A stretch of 64,000 bases of DNA from Defluviicoccus sp. (lineage in GTDB: Bacteria > Pseudomonadota > Alphaproteobacteria > Rhodospirillales > Defluviicoccaceae), in the NCBI GenBank assembly GCA_029624735.1, contig JARSSM010000016.1, positions 255,288 to 319,287 of the forward strand, written 5' to 3'. The notes under the pieces were generated by a model. That model saw only the letters and a program-made list of their open reading frames with translations. It made no database searches and was not told where the DNA came from. Numbering within the stretch: the stretch's first letter is position 1; each line of letters begins with the position of its first letter. Shown one piece after another: positions 27,016-36,183 of the stretch. Both the position numbers and the translations under genes were made by a program.

Positions 27016-27150
27016 TCAGGCCGACAGGCGCTTGCGCCCCCTGCGCCGGCGATTGGCAAGAACCTGCCGTCCGCCGACCGTCGACATCCGCTGGCGAAAG
27101 CCGTGGCGTCGCTTGCGTACGATCTTGCTTGGTTGATAAGTCCGCTTCAC
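27016..27150 (-). CDS. rpmH: 50S ribosomal protein L34
   Basis: The protein has 44 aa, exactly the family length. It reads (M)[18 protein letters not shown] then [25 protein letters not shown], the L34 sequence. The start is GTG at 27150, with GGAG 8 bases upstream. It is the first gene of the rpmH-rnpA-yidD-yidC-engB-argB operon. Confidence 0.97.
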   Translation of the reverse strand: MKRTYQPSKIVRKRRHGFRQRMSTVGGRQVLANRRRRGRKRLSA

Positions 27151-27182
27151 GTGCGACGCTCCGACGTCTTGAAGTGGGCCGG

Positions 27183-27211
27183 TGTATACGAGGTGAGGGG
27201 GCGGGTGTCAA
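27183..27211 (-). promoter_or_regulatory. Near-consensus sigma-70 promoter of the rpmH operon
   Basis: TTGACA and TATACA are separated by exactly 17 bases on the minus strand, ending 33 bases before the rpmH start. Both hexamers match the consensus at five or six positions, as expected for a ribosomal-protein operon. Confidence 0.8.
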
Positions 27212-27290
27212 CGCCGCGCCCCGATGCCCGGCCGAAGGTGGTGAGCGCGGCCGCCAGTGCCGCGTGGTCGGCTGTTGTCCGTGCGCTCGC

Positions 27291-28301
27291 TCAGAGCGTC
27301 TTTGCAAACGCCTCGATGCCTGCCGGCGTCCCGACCGACAGACCGCTCAAACGGCGATCGATCCGCTTGGCAAGACCGGAAAGGACCTTGCCGGCGCCGA
27401 TTTCGACCAATTCGACGACGCCCTGCGTGCACATGTACATGACGCTCTCGCGCCAGCGCACCATGCCGGTGACCTGCTGGACCAGATGCTTCCTAATCTC
27501 TTCCGGCTCGACCACTGCGCGGGCGGAGACGTTGGAGATCAAGGGGATCTTCGGCGCCCGCATCTCGACATGGGCCAGCGCGTTGTCCATCACATTGGCA
27601 ACCGGCGCCATCAGCGGGCAATGGAACGGCCCGCTTACCGGCAGTAGAACGCTGCGTTTGGCACCGCGCAAACTGGCGATGTCGATGGCCCGCTGCACGG
27701 CCGTACGGTTGCCGCTAATCACGACCTGGCCAGGTGCATTGTCGTTGGCGGCGACGCAGACACTGCCGTCATAGGCGTCGCGCGTTGCCTCAGAGGCGAT
27801 CTCCTGCGCGAGCGTGAGTTCCACGCCCATCAGCGCTGCCATCGCGCCTTCACCGACCGGCACCGCCGTCTGCATTGCCAAGCCGCGCGTGCGCAGCAGG
27901 CGGGCCGCGTCAACAATCGTGAAGGTGCCGGCAGCGGTCAGCGCGGTGTACTCACCCAGCGAATGGCCGGCAACGAACGCGCCCAACTGCGAGAGGTCGG
28001 CGCCGAAATCCTTCTCCAGCACCCGCAGGACGGCAATGCTGACGGCCATCAGGGCCGGCTGCGCATTCTCCGTCAGTGTCAACTCCTGCTCGGGCCCGTC
28101 CGCCATCAGCTGAGATAGATTCTGGCCGAGCGCGTCGTCGACCTCCTGGAACACCTGACGGGCAGCCGGGAAGCTGGCTGCGAGCTCGGTGCCCATGCCG
28201 ACGGCCTGCGACCCTTGGCCGGGAAAGACAAGCGCCCGACGTGCGGCCGCGGTTGTTTCGCTCGGTTCAACGGCTTGCGCAGCAGACTTGGCATCGAACA
28301 T
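27291..28301 (-). CDS. fabD: [Acyl-carrier-protein] S-malonyltransferase
   Basis: The protein has 336 aa. It moves malonyl from CoA to ACP for fatty-acid synthesis. Seen: VFPGQGSQAVGMG, the nucleophile in GHSLGEY, a conserved Arg in RGLAMQ, and PVSGPFHCPLM carrying the catalytic His. The ATG at 28301 has AGGTG 7 bases upstream; a GTG three codons earlier is possible. No fabG or acpP is next to it on this side, unusual because fabD often sits with them. Confidence 0.96.
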   Translation of the reverse strand: MFDAKSAAQAVEPSETTAAARRALVFPGQGSQAVGMGTELAASFPAARQVFQEVDDALGQNLSQLMADGPEQELTLTENAQPALMAVSIAVLRVLEKDFGADLSQLGAFVAGHSLGEYTALTAAGTFTIVDAARLLRTRGLAMQTAVPVGEGAMAALMGVELTLAQEIASEATRDAYDGSVCVAANDNAPGQVVISGNRTAVQRAIDIASLRGAKRSVLLPVSGPFHCPLMAPVANVMDNALAHVEMRAPKIPLISNVSARAVVEPEEIRKHLVQQVTGMVRWRESVMYMCTQGVVELVEIGAGKVLSGLAKRIDRRLSGLSVGTPAGIEAFAKTL

Positions 28302-28603
28302 TGCTATCACCTACCGTCCTCTTGAAATCTTACAACGAATCTTCTGTGGGGAAGCGCTAACGAGGAACTCCAAAGGAACGCTCGCGTTACTCTAGGCGGT
28401 CATTTCTGAACAACACGCTACCGGCGCTGAAACCACTTGATCCTGCGTTCGCCATGCTCCTGCCACAAACACGGGTGGCCTTGAGATAGACGTGGATTGT
28501 GGCCGCGTGCAACAGGAAAAACGCGAACAGCCCTTTGGTCGGGCCCTCTTTACGCATTTGCACCCAGAATCCGTGCGGCGATGCAACACTGCGAAAGAAT
28601 GTT
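28302..28603. other. Intergenic stretch, no gene seen
   Basis: About 300 bases lie between fabD and the antiporter gene. Only short, unconvincing reading frames occur on either strand. I see no tRNA fold, no strong hairpin with a T tract and no clear promoter apart from the fabD ribosome-binding site. The base composition is a little lower in GC than its neighbours. Confidence 0.6.
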
Positions 28604-30244
28604 TCAGATGGGGAATTCCTTCTCCGGCGCGTAGACCAGCATCACCCGTTCGGCGAGGTCGAGGGCTGTCGTCAAGCCATCGAGCACGACCGCACGGGCG
28701 CCAACCGTCTTCATTCGCGGCACCCAGGTTTCGTCGCTGGCGCGCACGAAAATGGGCAAATCAGGGAATGACGCGTGTGCAATGGCGGTAATCTGCTCGG
28801 CGGCCACCGGATCCGGAACGGCAACGACAAGCGCATTGGCGCGGTCGAGGTGCGCTGCGCGCAAGACGTCGATCCGCGCCGCATTGCCGAAAAAGACACG
28901 CAGGCCGCGCACCCGGCTGGCGGTGACCCGCTTCGGCGTGAGATCGAGAACGAGGACCGTCACCCGTTCACCGGCGAGAAAGCGTGCGACCGCCATGCCG
29001 ACCTGGCCAAAGCCGGCGATCACCACATGACCGGCGAGTTGTCCCGTCTCTTCCTTCAGGTTGCCTAGCGTGGAGTGTTTTGCATCCTTGTGTGGAGGCG
29101 AAAGAGAATCGATCAGTGCCGCGCCAGCCGGCGTGGCTGCCATGGAAATGGCAATCGCCGCCAGCACGATGTGGCCCAGGTCCGGCGGGAGGATTCGGGT
29201 TTGAACACTGAGCGCGAGTAATACGAACGAAAATTCACTCATCTGGCTCAGCAGCCCACCCAGCGCCAACGCGTTCTGGGCAGGCTGGCCGGACATGCGG
29301 GCGAGTCCCGCGATGAGAATTGCCTTGATCGCCATCACCGAGGCGACCAGCGCCAGGATGGTTGCCGCGCGCGCGTAGGCATGAGTGAGGTCGATTCCCA
29401 TGCCGACGGTGATGAAGAACAATCCCAACAGCAGGCCGCGGACGGGCTGGATGTCGGCGGTGACCTGATGCCGGTAAACGGTGTCTGCGACCATCATCCC
29501 GGCGATGAAGGCGCCTAAGGCCATGGAGAGGCCGATGGTCTCGCTGACCCAGCCGACGCCCAGCACCAAAAAGAGCGTCGTCCCCATGAAGACTTCGGGC
29601 GCCTGTGTGCTTGCCGCCAGCCGCAACAGGGGGCGGAGCGCCTGGCGGTCGAACACCCATACGGCGACGAGAAATAGCGCGAACTTAAGCGCGAGCATGC
29701 CCAACGTTGCGCCCAGGCTGTCGGCGTTTGCACCCGCGCCACTGATGAAGACAATCAGCGGGGCCACGGCCAGATCCTGGATCAGCAGAATGGCGATCGA
29801 GGTTCGGCCGACGGGGGTGGTCAGCGTACCGCGGTCGCTCAGCAACTGAAGAACGACGGCCGTTGAGGAGAGCGTCAACATGCCGCCCACCGCGAGCGCC
29901 GCCTCGAAGCGGAGGCCGAGTTGCCAGGCGGCGAATGCCAGCACGAGGGTCGTGCACAGCACCTGGCCGATCGCGAGCGCGTAGACGCCGCGGTGGAACA
30001 GCCTGAGGCGCCCGAAACTGAGCTCGAGGCCAACGGTAAACAGCATCAAGACGATGCCCAGCTCCGCAAATGGCTGCGTTGCCTTGACATCGCGGATGAG
30101 GCCCAGGCCGGACGGGCCGATGATCACGCCGGCGGTCAGGTAAGCAAGGACAGCACCAAGCTTGAGGCGTTGAAACAGCGGCACGAAAACGACGAGCGCC
30201 ACCAGAAGTATGAGAACGTCGACGATTGGGTGATGGTTCGTCAT
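28604..30244 (-). CDS. Kef-type monovalent cation:proton antiporter with TrkA-N domain
   Basis: The protein has 546 aa. The ATG at 30244 begins MTNHHPIVDVLILLVALVVFVPLF, a typical CPA2 start. About 12 membrane helices fill residues 1-380 (LGAVLAYLTAGVIIGPSGLGLI, FTVGLELSFGRL, STAVVLQLLSDRG). The C-terminal part has a Rossmann TrkA-N domain (HVVIAGFGQVGMAVARFL) that would bind NAD(H) or another nucleotide. This is the KefB/KefC architecture, glutathione-gated K+ efflux in E. coli; the gating ligand here is not known. Confidence 0.92.
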   Translation of the reverse strand: MTNHHPIVDVLILLVALVVFVPLFQRLKLGAVLAYLTAGVIIGPSGLGLIRDVKATQPFAELGIVLMLFTVGLELSFGRLRLFHRGVYALAIGQVLCTTLVLAFAAWQLGLRFEAALAVGGMLTLSSTAVVLQLLSDRGTLTTPVGRTSIAILLIQDLAVAPLIVFISGAGANADSLGATLGMLALKFALFLVAVWVFDRQALRPLLRLAASTQAPEVFMGTTLFLVLGVGWVSETIGLSMALGAFIAGMMVADTVYRHQVTADIQPVRGLLLGLFFITVGMGIDLTHAYARAATILALVASVMAIKAILIAGLARMSGQPAQNALALGGLLSQMSEFSFVLLALSVQTRILPPDLGHIVLAAIAISMAATPAGAALIDSLSPPHKDAKHSTLGNLKEETGQLAGHVVIAGFGQVGMAVARFLAGERVTVLVLDLTPKRVTASRVRGLRVFFGNAARIDVLRAAHLDRANALVVAVPDPVAAEQITAIAHASFPDLPIFVRASDETWVPRMKTVGARAVVLDGLTTALDLAERVMLVYAPEKEFPI

Positions 30245-30361
30245 GGCCTGAGCGGAGTGGCGGCGGCTACAGGTGCCCGCGGGTATCGGCACCGGGGCGC
30301 AGCGGCGGGTAATCGACGACCGCGTTCGACCAAGACCATCGAGGTGCACGCATAGGCAAGG

Positions 30362-31594
30362 CTAGTCCACTTGCAGCAGCAGCGTCTTGAGATAGGCGGT
30401 CTCCGGCAGGTGCAGGTGCTGGGGATGGTCGGGACCGGCGCCGCTCTCGCGGATCAGGCGGCCGGTGCGGCCGGTGCGGCCGATCCCGAGCGCGACTTCA
30501 CGCGCGAACGCGCTCGCTTCGACGGCGTGCGAACAGCTGGCGATAAAGAGGAAGCCGCCCGGTTCGACCACGGCAGCGGCGAGCCGGGCCAGCTTGCGGT
30601 AGCCCTTGAGAGCGCTCGGTACGTCCTTGCGCGAGCGGGCAAACGGCGGCGGGTCGGCGACGACAAGGCGGAAACGGGCGCCGTCGGCGGCGAAGCGGGT
30701 TAACGCGGCGAAGGCGTCCTCGCGGGTGAAGGTGCAGCGGCGATCGAGGCCGGCAGCCGTCGCCGCGCGCTTGGCGAGCGTCAGCGCACTGTCTGAGGAA
30801 TCGACGCCGATTACCTCGCGCGCACCGGCGGCAGCGGCGCGGATGGAAAACCCGCCCGTGTGACAAAAGACATCGAGCATTCGCTCACCCTGCGCCAGCG
30901 GGGCGACGAAGGAACGGTTTGGCCGCTGGTCGAAATACCAGCCGGTCTTCTGCCCGGTGCACACATCGGCATAGAAGACGAGACCGTCCTCGATCACCTC
31001 GACTGCGTCGTCAAGGCGGCCGCGGGCGAGGGTCGTTTCGGCTGGCAGGCCCTCGAGCGCGCGCGCTGGCGAATCGCCGCGCAGGACGATCGCAGTCGGT
31101 GCCAAGAGGCTGTCGACCGCATCGAGAACGAGCGGCTGCAGGCGCTCCATGCCTGCAGCGTTGGCTTGCACGACCAGGACCGGCCCGAAGCGGTCGATGA
31201 TCAGTCCCGGCAGGCCGTCTGCCTCGGCGTGTGCGAGCCGGTAGTAGGGTTCGCTGTAAAATCGCTCGCGCAAAGCGAGCGCGCGCTGCAGGCGGTTGGT
31301 CAGAAAGGCCTTGTCGATGTGCGCGTGCGGCTCGCGGCTCAGTAGCCGCACGGCGATCAGCGTGTGCGGGTTGAAGAAGCCAACGCCAAGCGGCTTGCCG
31401 TCAACCCGGCGCAGCGTGACGACGCTGCCGGCCTCAATGCCGGCTGCCCGGTCGATGCTGACCTCGTTGGAATAGGCCCAGGGATGGCCGGCGCTGATCC
31501 GCCGATCCTGGCCGGCCTTGAGAAAGACCGACGGCAGCGGGCCGGCGTCGGCAGGCGCTGCGTCAGTTGCGAAGGCGTCAGGGTCAGTCAGCAC
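30362..31594 (-). CDS. rlmI: Class I rRNA methyltransferase with PUA domain, RlmI-like
   Basis: The protein has 410 aa. An N-terminal PUA-like domain (LKAGQDRRISAGHPWAYSNEVS) is followed by a SAM-dependent methyltransferase: ERMLDVFCHTGGFSIRAAAAGA (SAM loop) and LVVADPPPFARSRKDV. That is the RlmI family, which makes m5C1962 in 23S rRNA. The target here is inferred. The gene starts 11 bases inside the end of ggt, so the two overlap. Confidence 0.9.
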   Translation of the reverse strand: MLTDPDAFATDAAPADAGPLPSVFLKAGQDRRISAGHPWAYSNEVSIDRAAGIEAGSVVTLRRVDGKPLGVGFFNPHTLIAVRLLSREPHAHIDKAFLTNRLQRALALRERFYSEPYYRLAHAEADGLPGLIIDRFGPVLVVQANAAGMERLQPLVLDAVDSLLAPTAIVLRGDSPARALEGLPAETTLARGRLDDAVEVIEDGLVFYADVCTGQKTGWYFDQRPNRSFVAPLAQGERMLDVFCHTGGFSIRAAAAGAREVIGVDSSDSALTLAKRAATAAGLDRRCTFTREDAFAALTRFAADGARFRLVVADPPPFARSRKDVPSALKGYRKLARLAAAVVEPGGFLFIASCSHAVEASAFAREVALGIGRTGRTGRLIRESGAGPDHPQHLHLPETAYLKTLLLQVD

Positions 31595-33422
31595 TTAGCG
31601 CACCCTCCCGTCGCGGGTCGACCCCGCCCAAAAGCACGGGTCCGTTGCGTTGAATGCCGTGCAGTCCACTTTCGAGTTCGCGAATCTGCACGCTATGGCC
31701 CCGCTGCTCAAGGGCTTGCTGCAAGGCTTCGGTTGCCGGCGACGGTTCCAGTTCGGTCGGGCCGTTGCGGTTGACGACGCGCGGCAGGTCAATCGCGGTC
31801 TGGATATCGAGTCCCCAGTCGAGCACGCCGATCAGTGTCTGGGCGACATAACCGATGATTCGGGCGCCGCCGGGTGAGCCGAGGGCAAGCTTCAGGCTTC
31901 CGCGTTCATCGAAGACCAGCGTCGGCGCCATCGACGAACGCGGCCGCTTGCCGGCGCCGGGGCGGTTGTTCACCGGCCGGCCGCCGACCTCGGGCGCGAA
32001 GGCGAAATCGGTCAACTGATTGTTGAGGACAAAGCCGGCGGCAACGATCCTGGCGCCGAAACTGGCTTCGATGCTGGTGGTCATCGCAACCGCATTGCCT
32101 TCAGCATCGACGACGCTGATGTGGGTGGTCGAGGTGCCATGCTCGGTGGAGAACGCGGCTGCGTCTCCGTGCTGTTGGCTGGGATCGGGCGGTCGGCCGG
32201 GCTCGGCTGCCGGCATCGCGGTGGGGCCGATAAGCCGCGAGCGGGCGGCGAGGTAGCCCCGATCCAGCAGTCCTGCGGTCGGCACGGCGACGACATCGGG
32301 GTCGGCGACATAGAGGTCGCGGTCGGCAAAGGCGAGCCGGCTCGCTTCGATGAACCAGTGCACCGCCTCCACACTCATCGGCGCAGTCGCCGGGAGGTTT
32401 AACGGTTCGAGCAGACCAAGGATCTGCAGCGTGGCGATTCCGCCGGAGGATGGCGGCGGCATGCCGCAGATGCGATTGCTGCGATAGGAGGCGCAGATCG
32501 CGGAGCGGCGCATCGCGGTGTAGCCGGCAAGGTCAGCTTCGCTCAGTGAGCCCGGATTTGCCGCCTCGCGCACGGATTTGACCATGGCAGCGGCAATCGT
32601 GCCGGTGTACAGCGCGTCGGCGCCGTTCCCGGCCACCGCCGCAAGCGTGTCAGCGAGCGCAGGGTTGCGCAAGTGCTCGCCGGCCGTGAGCGGCATCCCG
32701 TCCGGGTGGAAGAAGAGCGCGCGGGCGGCGGCGTTAGCATTGGGGCCGCGCGTGCCGGCGATGGCTTGGGCGAGCCGGGGGCTGACGGTGAAGCCTCTGC
32801 GGGCTTGCGCGATTGCCGGCTCGAACAGGGATGGCCACGGCAGGCGGCCGTGGTCGCGGTGCGCCAGTTCCAGCATCCGCAGCAATCCGGGCACGCCGAC
32901 CGCAAGGCCGCCGGTGGAGGCTTCGGCGAAGCCGCGCGGCTGGCCGTCGGGGCCAAGGAACATCGCCGCGTGTGCGCCCGCCGGTGCCGTCTCGCGGCCG
33001 TCATAGGCATCGATGCGGCCGCTTGCCTGCTCATAATACAAGAGGAAGCCACCGCCACCGATGCCCGATGACTGCGGCTCGACCAGGGTCAGCATCATTT
33101 GGGCTGCGATTGCGGCGTCGAGGGCGCTGCCGCCGGCGCGCAACATGGCTCGTCCGGCTTCGGCAGCAAGCGGGTGGGCGGCCACGACCATCTGCCGGAC
33201 TGGCATCGCCGCGTCCGCTGCTGGCGCTGGCTTTAGATCCCGGTCCCTGGCTGAGCCGCATCCGGCGACAAGCAGTAAAATTGCCGAGGCCGACACCCAG
33301 CAGCGCCACAAGCCGGCAAGCCGCTTCAGCGAATTGGCGGGGGGACACGCCGGTTCTCGAATGGTGTGCAGCCGCACAAACTGTATCGGGCATGGCCGAA
33401 AGGAATGGTTACTGCAAGTCAT
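31584..33422 (-). CDS. ggt: Gamma-glutamyltransferase, lipoprotein form
   Basis: The protein has about 612 aa. It cleaves gamma-glutamyl bonds such as that in glutathione, in the periplasm. The nucleophile threonine is in GTSTTHISVVDAEGNAVAMTTS, where the proenzyme cuts itself. RVVNRNGPTELE and SSGIGGGGFLLYY are typical. The signal region contains LLLVAGCGS, a lipobox. The start is uncertain: ATG at 33422, TTG at 33437 or GTG at 33377 are all in frame. Its stop overlaps the rlmI start by 11 bases. Confidence 0.9.
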   Translation of the reverse strand: MTCSNHSFRPCPIQFVRLHTIREPACPPANSLKRLAGLWRCWVSASAILLLVAGCGSARDRDLKPAPAADAAMPVRQMVVAAHPLAAEAGRAMLRAGGSALDAAIAAQMMLTLVEPQSSGIGGGGFLLYYEQASGRIDAYDGRETAPAGAHAAMFLGPDGQPRGFAEASTGGLAVGVPGLLRMLELAHRDHGRLPWPSLFEPAIAQARRGFTVSPRLAQAIAGTRGPNANAAARALFFHPDGMPLTAGEHLRNPALADTLAAVAGNGADALYTGTIAAAMVKSVREAANPGSLSEADLAGYTAMRRSAICASYRSNRICGMPPPSSGGIATLQILGLLEPLNLPATAPMSVEAVHWFIEASRLAFADRDLYVADPDVVAVPTAGLLDRGYLAARSRLIGPTAMPAAEPGRPPDPSQQHGDAAAFSTEHGTSTTHISVVDAEGNAVAMTTSIEASFGARIVAAGFVLNNQLTDFAFAPEVGGRPVNNRPGAGKRPRSSMAPTLVFDERGSLKLALGSPGGARIIGYVAQTLIGVLDWGLDIQTAIDLPRVVNRNGPTELEPSPATEALQQALEQRGHSVQIRELESGLHGIQRNGPVLLGGVDPRREGALSAD

Positions 33423-33463
33423 TATCACTCGCGACAATGAAGCGGAAGCGAAGTCTTAGGACA

Positions 33464-33490
33464 CTATTTGCATTCGAGGCGCGTGCCCAT
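33464..33490 (-). CDS. Possible 8-residue ORF ahead of ggt
   Basis: The minus strand carries GGAGGAGAATCA directly before ATG at 33490, one of the best ribosome-binding sites in this region. The frame encodes only MGTRLECK before a TAG. It is not in frame with ggt. It could be a leader peptide, a remnant of an older start, or chance. No function can be assigned. Confidence 0.3.
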   Translation of the reverse strand: MGTRLECK

Positions 33491-33531
33491 TGATTCTCCT
33501 CCGGCTGGCCCAGCCGGGGCCGCCGCAGGCG

Positions 33532-33560
33532 TTGACAGGTGTTGACCGAAGCCCTAGTAT
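33532..33560 (+). promoter_or_regulatory. Near-consensus sigma-70 promoter facing ccoN
   Basis: TTGACA and TAGTAT are separated by 17 bases. It points toward ccoN, whose ATG is 229 bases downstream of the -10 box. If this is the ccoN promoter, the mRNA has a leader of about 220 bases. A closer promoter may also exist. Confidence 0.55.
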
Positions 33561-33702
33561 CGCAGTCTGCTAATTCTCGCCGAAGATCAAAAAACGTGCG
33601 CAATGACAACAGGTTCCCGCAACTGCACAAGCACTGGGCGGATTTGTGCCGCCGCGAGATGCGCTGCAGAAAAAGTGAGCAATACAGGGGCCTGATTTGG
33701 GG

Positions 33703-33742
33703 TTGGATGTCCGCAAACAGGTGGCGGGTTGTGTGATGGCAA
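33703..33742 (+). promoter_or_regulatory. Two weak CRP/FNR-like sites before ccoN
   Basis: TTGGATGTCCGCAA (33703-33716) and TTGTGTGATGGCAA (33729-33742) both have the TTG-N8-CAA outer bases of FNR/FixK sites, but the inner bases are poor. They lie 47-86 bases upstream of the ccoN ATG. cbb3 operons are usually under FNR/FixK control, so the position is apt, but the match is weak. Confidence 0.3.
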
Positions 33743-33788
33743 GTATTCTTTTTGTACATGAGCCAATGAATCGTTATGGGAGGATGTC

Positions 33789-35261
33789 ATGACTGCAGCT
33801 GCTGCGGTCCCGCCCGCTGCGATCGCGTATGAGGATGACTGCATCCGCAAGTTTACCATTGCCACCGTCTTCTGGGGCGTTGTCGGCTTTCTCGTGGGCG
33901 TCATCATCGCGCTGCAACTGGCATTTCCGGTATTGAACCTTGATCTCCCGTGGACGACCTTCGGGCGTCTGCGTCCCGTTCATACGTCGGCGGTCATTTT
34001 CGCGTTTGGCGGTAACGCGCTGTTCGCGACATCGCTCTATTGTGTGCAACGGACCTGCCGGGCGCGGCTGTTTGGCGGTTCTGGGATGGGCAGTTTCCTG
34101 TTCTGGGGCTTCCAGCTGGTCATCGTCATGGCCGCCTCCGGCTACGTTCTCGGCATCACGCAAGGCAAGGAATACGCCGAGCCGGAGTGGTACGTCGATC
34201 TGTGGTTGACGATCGTCTGGGTCGGCTACCTGATCACCTTTGCCGGCACCATCATCAAGCGCAAGGAACCGCACATTTACGTCGCCAACTGGTTCTTCTT
34301 GGCGTTCATCCTCACGATTGCCGTCTTGCACCTTGGCAACAACGTGACGGTGCCGGTTTCCTTGTTTGGCACAAAAAGCTACATCATCTGGGCTGGCGTC
34401 CAAGATGCGATGACGCAGTGGTGGTACGGCCACAATGCGGTCGGCTTCTTCCTTACCGCCGGCTTCCTCGGCATGATGTACTATTTCATCCCGAAGCAGG
34501 CGGAACGGCCGGTCTACTCGTATCGGCTGTCGATCGTGCACTTCTGGACCCTGATCTTCCTCTACATCTGGGCCGGACCGCACCATCTGCACTACACGGC
34601 ACTTCCTGACTGGGCGCAAACGCTCGGCATGGTGTTCTCTATTATGCTGTGGATGCCGTCGTGGGGCGGGATGATCAACGGCATCATGACGCTCTCCGGC
34701 GCCTGGGATAAGCTCCGCACCGACCCAATTCTGCGCTTCATGGTCGCGTCGGTCGCCTTCTACGGCATGAGCACGTTCGAAGGGCCGATGATGTCGATCA
34801 AGGCCGTCAACTCGCTCAGCCACTATACGGACTGGACGATCGGTCACGTGCATTCCGGTGCGCTGGGCTGGGTCGCTTTCGTCACCTTCGGCTGCGTTTA
34901 CTACCTGGTACCGCGGCTGTGGAACCGGCAGCGGCTCTACAGCCTCCGCTTCGTCACCTACCACTTCTGGGTCGCGACGATCGGCATCGTCCTCTACATC
35001 ACGTCGATGTGGATCTCCGGCATCATGCAGGGGCTGATGTGGCGGGCCTATGACAGCTACGGCTTCCTGCAGTACTCGTTCATCGAGACGGTGGAGGCGA
35101 TGCACCCCTACTATGTGATCCGGGCCGGCGGCGGCATCTTGTTCCTGCTCGGCGCGCTGATCATGGTTTACAACCTGATAAAGACAATCAAGGGCGACAT
35201 CCGGTCCGAGACGGCGTTCGAACAGCCGGTCGGTGCCGCGGCGATGCGCGCCGGGGAATGA
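33789..35261 (+). CDS. ccoN: cbb3-type cytochrome c oxidase subunit I
   Basis: The protein has 490 aa and about 12 membrane helices. It holds haem b and the haem b3-CuB centre where oxygen is reduced. His ligands are seen in [15 protein letters not shown], the [22 protein letters not shown] segment, [25 protein letters not shown] and [12 protein letters not shown] good ribosome-binding site (GGGAGGATGTC) precedes the ATG. It is first of the order N-O-Q-P-G-H-I. Confidence 0.98.
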   Translation: MTAAAAVPPAAIAYEDDCIRKFTIATVFWGVVGFLVGVIIALQLAFPVLNLDLPWTTFGRLRPVHTSAVIFAFGGNALFATSLYCVQRTCRARLFGGSGMGSFLFWGFQLVIVMAASGYVLGITQGKEYAEPEWYVDLWLTIVWVGYLITFAGTIIKRKEPHIYVANWFFLAFILTIAVLHLGNNVTVPVSLFGTKSYIIWAGVQDAMTQWWYGHNAVGFFLTAGFLGMMYYFIPKQAERPVYSYRLSIVHFWTLIFLYIWAGPHHLHYTALPDWAQTLGMVFSIMLWMPSWGGMINGIMTLSGAWDKLRTDPILRFMVASVAFYGMSTFEGPMMSIKAVNSLSHYTDWTIGHVHSGALGWVAFVTFGCVYYLVPRLWNRQRLYSLRFVTYHFWVATIGIVLYITSMWISGIMQGLMWRAYDSYGFLQYSFIETVEAMHPYYVIRAGGGILFLLGALIMVYNLIKTIKGDIRSETAFEQPVGAAAMRAGE

Positions 35262-35274
35262 GGAGGTCCTGGCC

Positions 35275-36000
35275 ATGCGTCACGAAATCCTTGAGAAAAA
35301 CGTCATCCTGCTGTCGATCTGCATTTTGATCACAGTCTCGATCGGCGGGCTGGTGCAACTGGTGCCGCTGTTCGCGATGGAGCAGACCATCGAGAAGGTT
35401 GACGGCGTGCGGCCGTATTCGCCGCTGGAACTGGCGGGGCGCAACATCTACGTGCGGGAGGGGTGCTACACCTGCCACAGCCAGCAGGTCCGTCCCTTCC
35501 GCGATGAGGTCGAGCGTTACGGCCACTATAGCTTGGCGGCCGAGAGCATGTACGACCATCCGTTCCAGTGGGGCTCCAAGCGCTCGGGGCCGGATCTGGC
35601 CCGCGTCGGCGGCAAGTATTCGAGCGAGTGGCACGCTGCGCATCTGACCAATCCGCGCAGCGTGGTGCCGGAATCCATCATGCCGCCCTACGGCTTCCTC
35701 GCCCGCCGTGATTTGAACTACGCGGACATTGCCGATCATCTGCGCACCTTGCGGATCGTGGGCGTGCCGTACACGGACGAGCAGATTGCGCAAGCCGCCG
35801 CCGACGTCGCCACCCAGGCTCAGGTCGAGCCGACCGATGACACCGATGCCTTGCTCGCCCGCTATCCGAAGGCAGTGGTTGGTGATTTTGACGGCAACCC
35901 CGAGCGCGTCACCGAAATGGATGCGCTTGTGGCCTACCTGCAAATGCTGGGCACGCTGGTCGATTTCACCAGCTACAAACCGGAATTGGACTACCGTTAG
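35275..36000 (+). CDS. ccoO: cbb3-type cytochrome c oxidase subunit II
   Basis: The protein has 241 aa. It is a membrane-anchored monohaem cytochrome c: an N-terminal helix ([23 protein letters not shown]), then the haem motif CYTCH in [19 protein letters not shown], with a distal Met in a PESIMPPY loop. The ATG at 35275 has GAGGAGG 8-9 bases upstream and fits the family start. It lies 13 bases after ccoN. Confidence 0.97.
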   Translation: MRHEILEKNVILLSICILITVSIGGLVQLVPLFAMEQTIEKVDGVRPYSPLELAGRNIYVREGCYTCHSQQVRPFRDEVERYGHYSLAAESMYDHPFQWGSKRSGPDLARVGGKYSSEWHAAHLTNPRSVVPESIMPPYGFLARRDLNYADIADHLRTLRIVGVPYTDEQIAQAAADVATQAQVEPTDDTDALLARYPKAVVGDFDGNPERVTEMDALVAYLQMLGTLVDFTSYKPELDYR

Positions 36001-36009
36001 GAGCGTGTC

Positions 36010-36183
36010 TTGGATCTGACGGAGCTCTACGCGACGGCGCGGTCGTTGTGGGTGGTGTGGCTGATGATCCTGTTCATCGGGATCATCTGGTGGGTCTACC
36101 GGCCAAGGAACCGCCGCCGCTTCGAAGAGGCAGCCAAGATCCCGCTTCGTGAGGACGACGGAGGAACAGATGGCAAGCAGTAA
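36010..36183 (+). CDS. ccoQ: cbb3-type cytochrome oxidase subunit CcoQ
   Basis: The protein has 57 aa, with a TTG start whose GGAG site overlaps the ccoO stop. It has a short N-terminus, one membrane helix (LWVVWLMILFIGIIWWVY), then a basic and acidic tail (RPRNRRRFEEAAKIPL), which is the CcoQ/FixQ pattern. It overlaps ccoP by 14 bases. The protein stabilises the oxidase complex. The small size and TTG start make it easy to miss. Confidence 0.88.
   Translation: MDLTELYATARSLWVVWLMILFIGIIWWVYRPRNRRRFEEAAKIPLREDDGGTDGKQ

Larger units (their letters stand above)
33423..33788. other. Intergenic region between ggt and ccoN
   Basis: This 366-base divergent spacer holds no supported gene of usual size. 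It contains a tiny frame with a strong ribosome-binding site facing ggt, a CCGGCTG-GCC-CAGCCGG hairpin (33501-33517), a near-consensus plus-strand promoter at 33532-33560, and two weak TTG-N8-CAA sites closer to ccoN. These are listed separately. Confidence 0.6.

Noticed and set aside
26594..27307. A 237-codon reading of rnpA that includes rpmH in another frame
   Set aside because: The L34 gene is unmistakable in its own frame, and RnpA begins with a GTG at 27007 that gives the normal length.
28499..28771. A plus-strand frame between fabD and the antiporter gene
   Set aside because: Most of it is antisense to the antiporter's TrkA-N domain. There is no ribosome-binding site and no similarity.
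33774..35276. A 500-codon minus-strand frame
   Set aside because: It is the complement of ccoN, which has all the conserved histidines. The antisense translation has no family features.
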